Shown one piece after another: positions 38,930 to 48,031 of a DNA stretch of 64,000 nucleotides. The position numbers and the translations under genes are program-made. The stretch's first letter is position 1. Each line of letters starts with the position of its first letter. Origin of the DNA: Shewanella ulleungensis (GTDB lineage Bacteria; Pseudomonadota; Gammaproteobacteria; Enterobacterales; Shewanellaceae); NCBI RefSeq assembly GCF_014648315.1, contig NZ_BMQW01000003.1, positions 432,865 through 496,864 of the forward strand, given 5' to 3'. The notes under the pieces are model-generated. The model did not search any database and was not told the DNA's origin. It was given only the letters and a program-made list of their open reading frames with translations.

Positions 38930-40561
38930 ATGGGTCAGGTAACCTGGTGGCGTGGAGGGGTGATTTATCAAGTTTATCCTCGCAGTTTGATGGATTCTAA
39001 TGGCGATGGAGTGGGTGACTTGCAGGGAATAATAGCCAAGCTTGACTATATTGCTAGCCTCAACGTTGACGCAATATGGATTTCTCCTTTCTTTAAATCG
39101 CCAATGAAAGATTTCGGTTACGACATTAGTGACTACCTAGAGATTGACCCATTATTTGGCACAATGGCTGACTTTGATCAACTTATCGAGCAGGCTCATT
39201 TACGCAATATAAAAGTAGTAATTGATCAAGTGTTAAGTCATACCTCTGATCAACATGCTTGGTTTGAGCAAAGTAGACAAAGTCGCGATAACGATAAAGC
39301 CGATTGGTATGTGTGGGCAGATCCTAAAGACGATGGTAGCGCACCGAATAACTGGTTAGCCATTTTTGGTGGTTGTGCATGGGAATGGGAACCTCGACGT
39401 CAACAATACTATTTACATAATTTCCTTAAAAGCCAACCGGATTTAAACTTTCATTGCCCGCAAGTTCGACAGGCTGTGCTAAATAATGTTGAGTTTTGGC
39501 TTAAAAAAGGGGTAGACGGCTTCCGCCTTGATGCCATTACTTTTTGTTATCACGATGAACAGTTACGCGACAACCCAGCAAAACCGAAAGATAAACGTCA
39601 AGGTCGTGGCTTTAGCGAAGACAATCCGTATGCGTATCAATACCATTATTACAATAATACTCGACCACAAACGGTTGGTTTTATTGAAGAGTTACGCGCG
39701 TTGATTAACCGCTACCCAGGTGCTGTGACGCTTGGAGAGGTGTCTTCAGAAGACTCACTTGCGACTATGGCTGAATATACTCAGGGCAATGATCGCTTAC
39801 ACATGGCGTACAGTTTTGAGTTATTAACTGATGATTTTAGTGCAGCATATATTCGCCAAACAGTAGAAGAATTGGAGGCCAGTATTGGTGATGGTTGGCC
39901 ATGTTGGGCCATCGGTAATCATGATGTAAAACGTGTTGCTTCGCGTTGGGGTAAGCAAGATGTTAACCCAACAATGGTCAAAATGCTCAATGCGATGTTG
40001 TTTTCATTACGTGGAAGTGTATGCAGTTATCAAGGTGAAGAGTTAGGCTTAACCGAAGCCTCTATCGAATTCAGTCAATTACAAGATCCATTTGGCATTG
40101 CATTTTGGCCAATGTTCAAAGGGCGTGATGGTTGCAGAACACCCATGCCTTGGTTACAAAATGCCACAAATGCAGGATTTAGCGACGTTGAGCCTTGGTT
40201 GCCTATTGCATCCGAACATAATAACAGTGCCGTGGATGTGCAAGAAGCCGACAGCGATTCAATTTTAAACAGTTATCGTCACTTTTTAGCGTGGCGTAAA
40301 CAGCAAACTGTGTTGATCGACGGTGAGATCCAATTTGTTGATTCGCATCCTAATGTGCTGGCTTTTGTCAGAACATTAGACACACAGCGCATGTTAGTAT
40401 TATTCAATTTATCGGTACAACAATCAAAGTTTGAATTGGTTGAGTTTAAGGTTAATACCGTGCTTGATGAACATGGACTTGTGGCAGGGTATAAAGATAA
40501 GCAACAAGCAAACACCATTGTGTTACCTGGTTTTAGCAGTTTTTATGCCTTGATCGACTAA
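38930..40561 (+). CDS. GH13 alpha-glucosidase (cytoplasmic)
   Basis: A 543-aa GH13 enzyme without signal peptide, so acting on imported maltooligosaccharides. It shows WWRGGVIYQVYPRSLMDSNGDG, the region I equivalent VVIDQVLSHTSDQH, region II GVDGFRLDAITF (Asp nucleophile), region III LGEVSSED (Glu) and region IV AIGNHDVKR. The pattern is that of the GH13 alpha-glucosidases of Proteobacteria (oligo-1,6-glucosidase-like). AAGGGG precedes the ATG. It is followed by a sugar transporter gene on the same strand and preceded by an operator. Confidence 0.92.
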   Translation: MGQVTWWRGGVIYQVYPRSLMDSNGDGVGDLQGIIAKLDYIASLNVDAIWISPFFKSPMKDFGYDISDYLEIDPLFGTMADFDQLIEQAHLRNIKVVIDQVLSHTSDQHAWFEQSRQSRDNDKADWYVWADPKDDGSAPNNWLAIFGGCAWEWEPRRQQYYLHNFLKSQPDLNFHCPQVRQAVLNNVEFWLKKGVDGFRLDAITFCYHDEQLRDNPAKPKDKRQGRGFSEDNPYAYQYHYYNNTRPQTVGFIEELRALINRYPGAVTLGEVSSEDSLATMAEYTQGNDRLHMAYSFELLTDDFSAAYIRQTVEELEASIGDGWPCWAIGNHDVKRVASRWGKQDVNPTMVKMLNAMLFSLRGSVCSYQGEELGLTEASIEFSQLQDPFGIAFWPMFKGRDGCRTPMPWLQNATNAGFSDVEPWLPIASEHNNSAVDVQEADSDSILNSYRHFLAWRKQQTVLIDGEIQFVDSHPNVLAFVRTLDTQRMLVLFNLSVQQSKFELVEFKVNTVLDEHGLVAGYKDKQQANTIVLPGFSSFYALID

Positions 40562-40565
40562 CTTG

Positions 40566-40600
40566 ATTAAGCCGAAGTACTCTAAGTATTTCGGCTTAAT
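40566..40600 (+). other. Hairpin at the end of the GH13 alpha-glucosidase gene
   Basis: ATTAAGCCGAA (40566-40576) pairs exactly with 40590-40600; the inner GTAC/GTA part extends it. There is no U-tract, so it is more likely an mRNA-stabilising or partial-stop structure between the two genes than a full terminator. Confidence 0.55.
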
Positions 40601-40727
40601 TGATCTAAAGGTCAAATATCGTATTGTATAGGCCTTAATACGCCATTGTGTTGAAATGACAACAGTTGGCTTAAATATAAACATTTCTAAAAATCAAATC
40701 TAAATAACTAACAAGAAGAGACCAATT

Positions 40728-41996
40728 ATGGCTTCAACAATGCAAAGTACACAACACACCACGACAGAAGGTGGCAGCGGTAACTACCGCTTTGCACTCG
40801 TGTCGTTAACGTCATTATTTTTTATGTGGGGATTTATTACCTGCTTAAATGACATTTTAATCCCACATTTAAAAGCGGTGTTCTCACTTAATTATACCGA
40901 AGCCATGCTGATCCAATTTTGCTTTTTTGGCGCTTACTTTTTAGTGTCACTGCCAGCCGGTAAATTGGTCAAAAAAATGGGTTACCAAAAAGGTATCGTG
41001 TGTGGATTATTGATTGCATGTGTAGGGTGTTTATTGTTTTACCCTGCCGCTGCATTTGCCACTTACGGTTTATTTTTAGGCGCTCTGTTTGTGTTGGCGT
41101 CGGGGATTACTATTTTACAAGTAGCCGCGAACCCTTATGTCAATGCTTTAGGTAGTGTAGAAACTGCCTCGAGCCGTTTAAATTTAACTCAAGCATTTAA
41201 TGCTCTAGGCACGACCGTCGCACCATTTTTGGGCGCGATATTGATTTTGTCCGTAGCAACAGGCGCAGTAGAAGGTTTAAGTCATGCACAAGCCGAAGCT
41301 GAAGTCGTTAAACTGCCTTACCTCATTTTAGCAGGCATGCTTGGTTTATTGGCATTGATCTTTTCTAAACTAAATTTACCTACCATTGCTGAACACAATG
41401 ACGTATCAGACAACAACGATGTGGTTTCACATAAGGGTAAAACCAGTGCATGGCAGAGTATGCATTTAGTTCTAGGCGCAGTGGGCATTTTTGTTTATGT
41501 GGGTGCAGAAGTATCAATCGGCAGCTTTTTAGTTAATTTTTTAGGCGAAGAACATATCGCCGGACTACAAGAAGCTGACGCAGCGAAGTACATTACCTAT
41601 TATTGGGGCGGAGCGATGGTCGGCCGCTTTATTGGTTCTGCTGTGATGCAAAAAATTCCAGCGGGTACGCTATTAGCATTTAATTCGTTAATGGCCGCAG
41701 CGTTAGTTTTAGTGGCGATGAACAGCAGCGGCGCGGTTGCGATGTGGTCTATTTTGGCTGTGGGTTTATTCAACTCAATTATGTTCCCAACTATTTTTAG
41801 CTTAGCGTTGCGCGATTTAGGGCCTCACACCTCACAAGGCAGTGGTATTTTATGTTTAGCCATTGTTGGTGGCGCAATTGTACCGTTATTACAAGGCGTA
41901 ATGGCAGACAGTATGGGGTTACAATTAGCCTTTATTTTACCCGTTGTGTGTTATGGTTTTATTTTGTTCTATGGTGCTAAAGGTTCAAAAATGTAA
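40728..41996 (+). CDS. FucP/GluP-family sugar MFS transporter
   Basis: A 422-aa inner-membrane symporter of the glucose/galactose branch. Landmarks are [22 protein letters not shown] at the first helix, [23 protein letters not shown] and [30 protein letters not shown]. About 12 helices with a hydrophilic loop near residues 225-240 are seen. The expected substrate is glucose released by the locus' glucosidases. It lies 166 bp after the GH13 gene and ends at a strong terminator; no separate operator is seen in front of it. Confidence 0.88.
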   Translation: MASTMQSTQHTTTEGGSGNYRFALVSLTSLFFMWGFITCLNDILIPHLKAVFSLNYTEAMLIQFCFFGAYFLVSLPAGKLVKKMGYQKGIVCGLLIACVGCLLFYPAAAFATYGLFLGALFVLASGITILQVAANPYVNALGSVETASSRLNLTQAFNALGTTVAPFLGAILILSVATGAVEGLSHAQAEAEVVKLPYLILAGMLGLLALIFSKLNLPTIAEHNDVSDNNDVVSHKGKTSAWQSMHLVLGAVGIFVYVGAEVSIGSFLVNFLGEEHIAGLQEADAAKYITYYWGGAMVGRFIGSAVMQKIPAGTLLAFNSLMAAALVLVAMNSSGAVAMWSILAVGLFNSIMFPTIFSLALRDLGPHTSQGSGILCLAIVGGAIVPLLQGVMADSMGLQLAFILPVVCYGFILFYGAKGSKM

Positions 41997-42028
41997 CAAC
42001 AGCCAATGCGTTAATGGCCTATAAACTA

Positions 42029-42051
42029 AGCGACCTTCGGGTCGCTTTTTC
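42029..42051 (+). terminator. Terminator after the sugar transporter
   Basis: AGCGACC-TTCG-GGTCGCT with a UUCG tetraloop and a T-run: a textbook intrinsic terminator closing the starch locus. Confidence 0.93.
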
Positions 42052-42121
42052 TTGCTATCAGTGGCCTAAATCCCTATGATCGGCACGTTTTTACACTGAT
42101 TGTTATTTTATGAGAGAGCCC

Positions 42122-43336
42122 ATGTTAACTTACCCGCTGTCTGGCAGTTCATCTGAATTAGTATTAAACGTACTAACCATGGTGTTAACCCGAGGAAAAC
42201 CATTAGATAGAGCTTATTCTGAGCACTTTTCAGGTTTATCGCTTAATCCATCAGAACAAGCGCGGATCACCCAAGTTACTGGCGATATCTTACGTCGGCT
42301 TAATCTATATTGTTTTTTAGTCGATATCACCCCCGATGAGTTTGACCGTCAAGGTTCAAAACTACTTAATGGCTGGCATGTGTTTCACGGCCTTGATTTG
42401 CCTAAAATGCAGTATTCATTGCAAATTGAACAAGCATCTTTTGATGCAAATCTTGAAAAAGCCAAAGCGGACCCTGTGCTATGGGATGGCTGTCCAGAAT
42501 GGCTAAACGAGTTAGGTCAAGCTCAATTAGGCGACAAGTGGCCTGCAGAACGTGCAGCATTAGCAGAGCAACCTAAACGTTACTTACGCGTTAATGAATT
42601 AAAGTGCGATCGTGAAAAACTGATTGCCCGTCTGGAAAGAGAAGGGGTTACCGCGATTGCATTGCCTGATGTGAGCTCGGCAGTTGAGGTCACGTCCGAT
42701 TCTGCATTGTTTCGTACCGATGCGTTTAAAGATGGTTGGTTTGAACAACAAGATGCCGGTTCGCAATTAGTTGCTGATGCAGTCGGCGCAAAACCTGGTA
42801 TGCGTGTCGTGGATGCATGTGCAGGCGCGGGCGGTAAAACTTTACACATAGCAGCACAAATGCAAGGCAAAGGGCGTTTACTGGCAATGGATGTTGAGCA
42901 ATGGAAACTCGACAATCTTAAAACCCGTGCCAAACGTGCCAGCGCACACAATGTAGAAACACGTATTATTGCCAGTTCAAAAACCATTAAACGCTTAAAA
43001 CTTACTGCAGATCGTGTATTACTCGATGTGCCATGTTCTGGTTTAGGCGTATTAAAGCGTAATCCAGATTCAAAATGGCGCGATACTCCAGAGCGTTTAC
43101 CTGTGTTAATTGAGCTGCAAAAGCATATTTTGCAAAGTTATAGCCGTATGGTTAAAGTCGGCGGGATGCTAATTTATGCAACGTGTTCCATCATGCCAGA
43201 AGAAAACCGTCAACAAGTGGATGCTTTTTTAGCTGAAAACCCACAGTTTACTTTATTAGAAGATGAAAACATCTTAGTGTCGGAGCGCGGCTTTGACGGC
43301 TTTTATCTTGCTAAGATGGAACGTATTGCCGAATAG
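42122..43336 (+). CDS. RsmB/RsmF-family rRNA/tRNA m5C methyltransferase
   Basis: A SAM-dependent RNA cytosine-5 methyltransferase of about 404 aa. The C-terminal Rossmann domain has VVDACAGAGGKTLHIAAQM (SAM motif I), LLDVPCSGLGVLKRNPDSKWR (motif IV Cys, PCSG) and YATCSIMPEEN (motif VI catalytic Cys, TCS). The N-terminal ~150 residues are less conserved and resemble the NusB-like region of RsmB. The exact target cytosine is not predictable. ATG 42122 has GAGAG just upstream; an in-frame ATG at 42110 has no such signal. Confidence 0.82.
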   Translation: MLTYPLSGSSSELVLNVLTMVLTRGKPLDRAYSEHFSGLSLNPSEQARITQVTGDILRRLNLYCFLVDITPDEFDRQGSKLLNGWHVFHGLDLPKMQYSLQIEQASFDANLEKAKADPVLWDGCPEWLNELGQAQLGDKWPAERAALAEQPKRYLRVNELKCDREKLIARLEREGVTAIALPDVSSAVEVTSDSALFRTDAFKDGWFEQQDAGSQLVADAVGAKPGMRVVDACAGAGGKTLHIAAQMQGKGRLLAMDVEQWKLDNLKTRAKRASAHNVETRIIASSKTIKRLKLTADRVLLDVPCSGLGVLKRNPDSKWRDTPERLPVLIELQKHILQSYSRMVKVGGMLIYATCSIMPEENRQQVDAFLAENPQFTLLEDENILVSERGFDGFYLAKMERIAE

Positions 43337-43404
43337 CATTTCAATAAAATTTTATCGCTAATATTGGTGTACGATTTTACGTAACCGATAATTAACAACT
43401 ACTT

Positions 43405-43435
43405 AACGGTGCTTTTTTAGGCACCGTTTTTTTAT
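43405..43435 (+). terminator. Terminator after the methyltransferase gene
   Basis: AACGGTGC / GCACCGTT stem with an 8-nt loop and a long T-run. Confidence 0.9.
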
Positions 43436-43574
43436 CTGTACAATAAAGAATATGTTTTATAGTGTTTTATATAATAAAAGCATAATTTAACGTTGATAAA
43501 AATGCTATAAATGCATAATCTTATTTACTATTATTGAGTAGTATCAAAGTGAGCTCATACCATTGCGGAGCAAT

Positions 43575-45833
43575 ATGGATATAGGACCGAATATCGACAA
43601 TTCAGTACAACAACCTCAACAAGATGGTTACCATGAATCAAGATTAGAGCGCTATAGCACTATCTTGAACATGGTATTGCAAGGCTTGCCACTCGGTGAA
43701 ATGTTGAACGCATTAGTGCTACTTATTGAGGCTCAAAAAGTCGGCACTCGCGCGTCAGTATTGTTAATCAGCGATGACGGTAAACGTTTAATATCGGGGG
43801 CAGCACCTAACTTACCAGATGCTTACAATCAGGCTATTAATGGCGTTGAAATTGGTCCTCAAACTGGCTCATGCGGCGCAGCTGCCTTTTTAGGCCAGCG
43901 GGTTATTGTTGAAGATATTGATACTCATCCTAATTGGCAGCAATATAAAGAAATTCCGCTAAACTGTGGCTTAAAAGCTTGCTGGTCTGAGCCGATTAAA
44001 GACAGCGATGGTAAAGTGCTCGGCACATTTGCCATGTATTACGACACCATTAAATCACCCACTGAACAAGATTTAATTTTGATTCAAGAAGCGGCTCGTT
44101 TAGCCAGTTTGGCCATTGAACGCAGTCGCGGTATGCATGTTCAGCGTTTAAGCAGTAAAATCTTTAACAGCTTACCCATCGCCTTAGTGATCACCAGCGA
44201 AGATAATTCGGTACTGTCTGCTAACCCGATTTTTAAATCGTTAACCTCTACTTATTATGCCAATCTTAAATTATTTGATGTGCAACGATTTTTGAGCCAT
44301 TCTCCTGCTGAGCAAATTGCAGATTTGTTTGATAACTTATCGCGAGGACATGCTTGGCAGGGTGAGTTAAAAGGATTAAGAACCGATAACGACATTATTG
44401 ATATATCGTTAACGGTAGCAGTAATCCGTGACTCTTTTACCCAGCAAAATTGTTTTGCCTGGTTAATTAATGATATTTCCGCACGAAAAAATGCCGAACA
44501 AACGATACATTTTCAAACAAATTACGATCAACTCACCGGTTTAGCCAATCGTAAATATTTATTCGACAGCTTACAAAACATTATTGAACCTGATAATGAG
44601 CATCAAAAATGTGAAAAACAGTTTAGTTTGATGTTGATAGACATTGATCATTTTAAACAAATAAACGACACATTAGGACATGATAAAGGTGACTTAGTAC
44701 TAACCTTGATGGCTAAACGTCTGTCGAGTGTGACCCCTGAAAACGTATTGTTGTCTCGGATTGCCGCCGATGAGTTTGCTTTAGTGTTCCCAGGAGAAAT
44801 GTCGACAGAAATGCTTATTAGTATGGTTCACGATGTCTCTGCTGTATTAGATAATCCTTTTTCTGTTGGTGGACAACATCTTAAACTGACTATGAGTACT
44901 GGCTTAGCGAGATATCCTGATGATGCCGACAAAGCTGAGCAAATTTTAAATTGTGCAACTCAAGCTATGTATAATGCTAAGTCACATGGCCGTAATTGTT
45001 ATCAATTTTTTAATCAACAAATTCAAAAAGATGCAGAGCGCCATGCCGAGCTTCATTTACGATTAAAATCGGCCATTAATAACCAACAGTTTGAACTTTA
45101 TTATCAACCTATAGTAAACCCAAACAACGGCTTAATTATTAAAGCGGAAGTGTTATTACGCTGGCAATATGATGGCCGATTTATTTCGCCGGATGAGTTT
45201 ATTCCAATTGCTGAAGAGTCAGGCTTTATCGTGCAAATTGGCGAGTGGGTCAGAAACCAAGCTCTTGATACCATTACGACCTTACAAAAACGTAGTTTAG
45301 CAATCCCATTATCTATTAATGTATCGACCATCGAATTTTGGACAACCGAATTACAGCAACGATTTTTAAGTTATTTTGATGCCAAAGACACCGAGTATGG
45401 TACGAACGAGTTTCCCTATTCATTGATTACATTAGAAATCACTGAGTCACTTATGATGAAAAAACTCGACACAATTAATCAATTGTTAATAGAGCTTAGA
45501 CATCGTGGAATGCAAATTTCGGTTGATGATTTTGGGACGGGCTATTCTTCATTATCATATCTGGCGAATTTCCCAGTTGATCAGGTGAAAATTGATAAGT
45601 CTTTCATCCAAAAAATATCAATGGGTACTCGACATGAAGCACTGATTGAAGCCATTGTCAGTATGAGCCGGGCACTCGACTTAACTATTGTCGCAGAAGG
45701 CGTTGAAACTCAAACAGAGCTGGACTTTATTAAACAGCAAAATATTGAGGCCGTGCAGGGATACTTTTTTTACAAACCGATGCCAGAACAAGCGTTCTTC
45801 GCGTTATTAGAAAAACAGTCTCAATCAAATTAG
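43575..45833 (+). CDS. GAF-GGDEF-EAL cyclic-di-GMP protein with degenerate GGDEF
   Basis: A 752-aa cytoplasmic signalling protein. A GAF domain spans about residues 20-180 (ASVLLISDDGKRLISGAAPNL, GSCGAAAFLGQRVIVEDI), then a PAS-like segment, GGDEF domain (about 310-480) and EAL domain (about 490-745). The cyclase signature reads AADEF instead of GGDEF, so cyclase activity is probably lost. The EAL side keeps its key residues: AEVLLRW, ISVDDFGTGYSSL, VKIDKSFI and VAEGVETQTEL, so phosphodiesterase activity is likely. The start at ATG 43575 has GGAG upstream. Monocistronic between two terminators. Confidence 0.9.
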   Translation: MDIGPNIDNSVQQPQQDGYHESRLERYSTILNMVLQGLPLGEMLNALVLLIEAQKVGTRASVLLISDDGKRLISGAAPNLPDAYNQAINGVEIGPQTGSCGAAAFLGQRVIVEDIDTHPNWQQYKEIPLNCGLKACWSEPIKDSDGKVLGTFAMYYDTIKSPTEQDLILIQEAARLASLAIERSRGMHVQRLSSKIFNSLPIALVITSEDNSVLSANPIFKSLTSTYYANLKLFDVQRFLSHSPAEQIADLFDNLSRGHAWQGELKGLRTDNDIIDISLTVAVIRDSFTQQNCFAWLINDISARKNAEQTIHFQTNYDQLTGLANRKYLFDSLQNIIEPDNEHQKCEKQFSLMLIDIDHFKQINDTLGHDKGDLVLTLMAKRLSSVTPENVLLSRIAADEFALVFPGEMSTEMLISMVHDVSAVLDNPFSVGGQHLKLTMSTGLARYPDDADKAEQILNCATQAMYNAKSHGRNCYQFFNQQIQKDAERHAELHLRLKSAINNQQFELYYQPIVNPNNGLIIKAEVLLRWQYDGRFISPDEFIPIAEESGFIVQIGEWVRNQALDTITTLQKRSLAIPLSINVSTIEFWTTELQQRFLSYFDAKDTEYGTNEFPYSLITLEITESLMMKKLDTINQLLIELRHRGMQISVDDFGTGYSSLSYLANFPVDQVKIDKSFIQKISMGTRHEALIEAIVSMSRALDLTIVAEGVETQTELDFIKQQNIEAVQGYFFYKPMPEQAFFALLEKQSQSN

Positions 45834-45856
45834 TACAAAACGGAAGATATAATGAT

Positions 45857-45888
45857 AAAAAATGCCGCATTAATTATGCGGCATTTTT
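45857..45888. terminator. Bidirectional terminator
   Basis: AAAAATGCCGCAT / ATGCGGCATTTTT with a 6-nt loop; separates the EAL protein gene from ald. Confidence 0.93.
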
Positions 45889-45933
45889 ATTGATTCTGAA
45901 TAAGGTTAACATTGTTAACCTAAACAAAGGTTA

Positions 45934-47049
45934 TTAGTTAAGCATGCTCTTTGGTTCAGTAAACTCAAGGCTTAATGCTTCTGCAACTTCTTTGCATACG
46001 AGTTTACCGTGGATTACGTTTAAGCCATTTAATAAATGTTTGTCATTTAATAAAGCTTGTTTGTAACCTTGGTTTGCTAACTTAATGATATAAGGAAGTG
46101 TTGCATTGTTTAATGCAAAAGTAGATGTACGTGCAACAGCACCAGGCATGTTAGCAACACAATAATGTACTACATCATCAACAATGTAAGTTGGGTCTTG
46201 GTGAGTTGTAGCATGTGACGTTTCTACACAACCACCTTGGTCGATTGCAACATCAACAATAGCACTACCAGGCTTCATACGCTTAACCATGTCTTTAGTG
46301 ATAAGTTTTGGTGCAGCAGCACCCGGCACTAATACACCACCAATCACTAGATCAGCTTCGAGCACATGACGCTCAATAGCATCAGCAGTTGAATAAATGG
46401 CTTTAACGGCTGATCCAAATTGTACGTTTAAACGACGTAATGCATCGATACTGCGGTCCAGTACAACAACATCAGCGCCCATGCCAACCGCCATTTGGGC
46501 CGCGTTAGTTCCTACCATGCCACCGCCAATAATCACAACTTTAGCCGGTTCAACACCAGGAACGCCGCCTAATAGCATACCGCGACCACCTAGAGACTTT
46601 TCAAGTGCACGAGCACCCGCTTGAATAGACATACGGCCAGCCACTTCTGACATCGGAGCAAGTAGCGGTAAACCACCACGGTCATCAGTTACTGTTTCGT
46701 AAGCGATACACACAGCACCACTAGCGATTAGGTCATTGGTTTGAGCTAAATCTGGCGCAAGGTGTAGATAAGTAAATAGAATCTGATCGTTACGTAACAT
46801 CGCACGTTCAACAGCTAACGGCTCTTTCACTTTTACAATCATTTCAGCTTTAGCAAAGACTTCAGCAGCAGTTGCTAAAATTGAAGCACCAGCATCAATA
46901 TAATCTTGATCGGTAAAACCGATACCCACACCCGCATCTGTTTGAACAAAAACGTCATGACCTTTAATGGTCAATTCGCGCACGCTTGAAGGAACCATGC
47001 CAACACGGTATTCGTGGTTTTTGATTTCTGTTGGTACACCAATAATCAT
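45934..47049 (-). CDS. ald: Alanine dehydrogenase
   Basis: NAD-dependent reversible deamination of L-alanine to pyruvate. From ATG 47049 the product has 371 aa, the usual length. It has the N-terminal MIIGVPTEIKNHEYRVGMVPSSV, the catalytic-region VKVKEPLAVE and FTYLHLAPD, the NAD-binding GGGMVGTNAAQMAVGMGADV and VDVAIDQGG. GAGG lies 6 nt before this ATG; the ORF extension MRLK upstream has no support. It is divergent from lrp, whose product is the likely regulator. Confidence 0.94.
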   Translation of the reverse strand: MIIGVPTEIKNHEYRVGMVPSSVRELTIKGHDVFVQTDAGVGIGFTDQDYIDAGASILATAAEVFAKAEMIVKVKEPLAVERAMLRNDQILFTYLHLAPDLAQTNDLIASGAVCIAYETVTDDRGGLPLLAPMSEVAGRMSIQAGARALEKSLGGRGMLLGGVPGVEPAKVVIIGGGMVGTNAAQMAVGMGADVVVLDRSIDALRRLNVQFGSAVKAIYSTADAIERHVLEADLVIGGVLVPGAAAPKLITKDMVKRMKPGSAIVDVAIDQGGCVETSHATTHQDPTYIVDDVVHYCVANMPGAVARTSTFALNNATLPYIIKLANQGYKQALLNDKHLLNGLNVIHGKLVCKEVAEALSLEFTEPKSMLN

Positions 47050-47227
47050 TTTGAGCCTCAATTTGCATAAAACCCACTTATAAGTGGGTATAGTTGTTAT
47101 TAATTGTGACCTGAACGTGCTTATTTCAGGGAACTCTAGTATAGTGCCGGTTAAGCAGATTATGCTGCTAAAGATTCCCCTTAAAAAGGTTTAAATATTG
47201 TTTTAGGGACAAAACAAGGTTAAATGT

Positions 47228-47725
47228 ATGGCAACTAATAAAAACTATTCTATTAAAGATTTAGATCGTATCGATCGCAACATTCTCCATGAGCTTCAAA
47301 TTGACGGACGAATCTCTAATGTAGAGTTGTCTAAAAGAGTGGGCTTAAGTCCGACACCATGTTTGGAAAGGGTTAAAAGACTTGAAAAACAGGGGTTTAT
47401 CAATGGTTATACCGCATTGGTTAATCCACATTTTTTAGGTGCATCGCTGTTAGTGTTTGTAGAGATAACCTTAAACAGAGACACGCCAGACATTTTTGAC
47501 CGCTTTAATCGTGCAGTACAATTACTTGATGATATTCAAGAGTGCCATTTAGTCTCTGGTGATTTCGACTACTTATTGAAGACTAGAGTGTCAGATATGT
47601 CTGCATATCGACGATTATTAGGTGAAACCTTACTGAAATTGCCGTCTGTATCAGATACTCGTACTTATGTGGTGATGGAAGAGGTAAAGCAAACTAATAA
47701 AGTTGCTTTATACAACCTAGGATAA
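47228..47725 (+). CDS. lrp: Lrp, leucine-responsive regulatory protein
   Basis: A 165-aa global transcription factor with the Lrp/AsnC winged helix-turn-helix (DRIDRNILHELQIDGRISNVELSKRVGLSPTPCLERVKRLEKQGFI) and the RAM effector domain (VEITLNRDTPDIFDRF, ECHLVSGDFDYLLKTRV). The sequence is close to enterobacterial Lrp. Position next to ftsK is as in E. coli; position divergent from ald suggests control of alanine catabolism. Confidence 0.95.
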   Translation: MATNKNYSIKDLDRIDRNILHELQIDGRISNVELSKRVGLSPTPCLERVKRLEKQGFINGYTALVNPHFLGASLLVFVEITLNRDTPDIFDRFNRAVQLLDDIQECHLVSGDFDYLLKTRVSDMSAYRRLLGETLLKLPSVSDTRTYVVMEEVKQTNKVALYNLG

Positions 47726-48031
47726 CCTTATCTTAGTCAACAAGTGGTTTTACCTGTTAGTTCTAGTTAAGCGTTAATAGTAATGGCATTTTTATCTAAA
47801 CTTGATGAACAATAGTGCGACTAATAAAAGTAGTATTTATCAGTTCATCATTGTTTTGTTTGTTGATAAATTACTCAGTTTTATGCATCTCAATCTCACT
47901 TTTGATTCACAGGATTAATTCCGTATAACAATCCATTGAGCTTGACTAAATCAAGGTGCATAATCACTGCAAATACAGTGATATTCTGTTATCTTAACCC
48001 TTATTTTTCACTCTTTTATGGATGTTTTCGT
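47726..48031. other. Intergenic region lrp / ftsK
   Basis: About 306 bp without a convincing gene. It must hold the ftsK promoter. A frame upstream of the chosen ftsK start stays open from 47936 but codes an unlikely, unconserved-looking sequence. I see no terminator or repeat. Confidence 0.45.
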
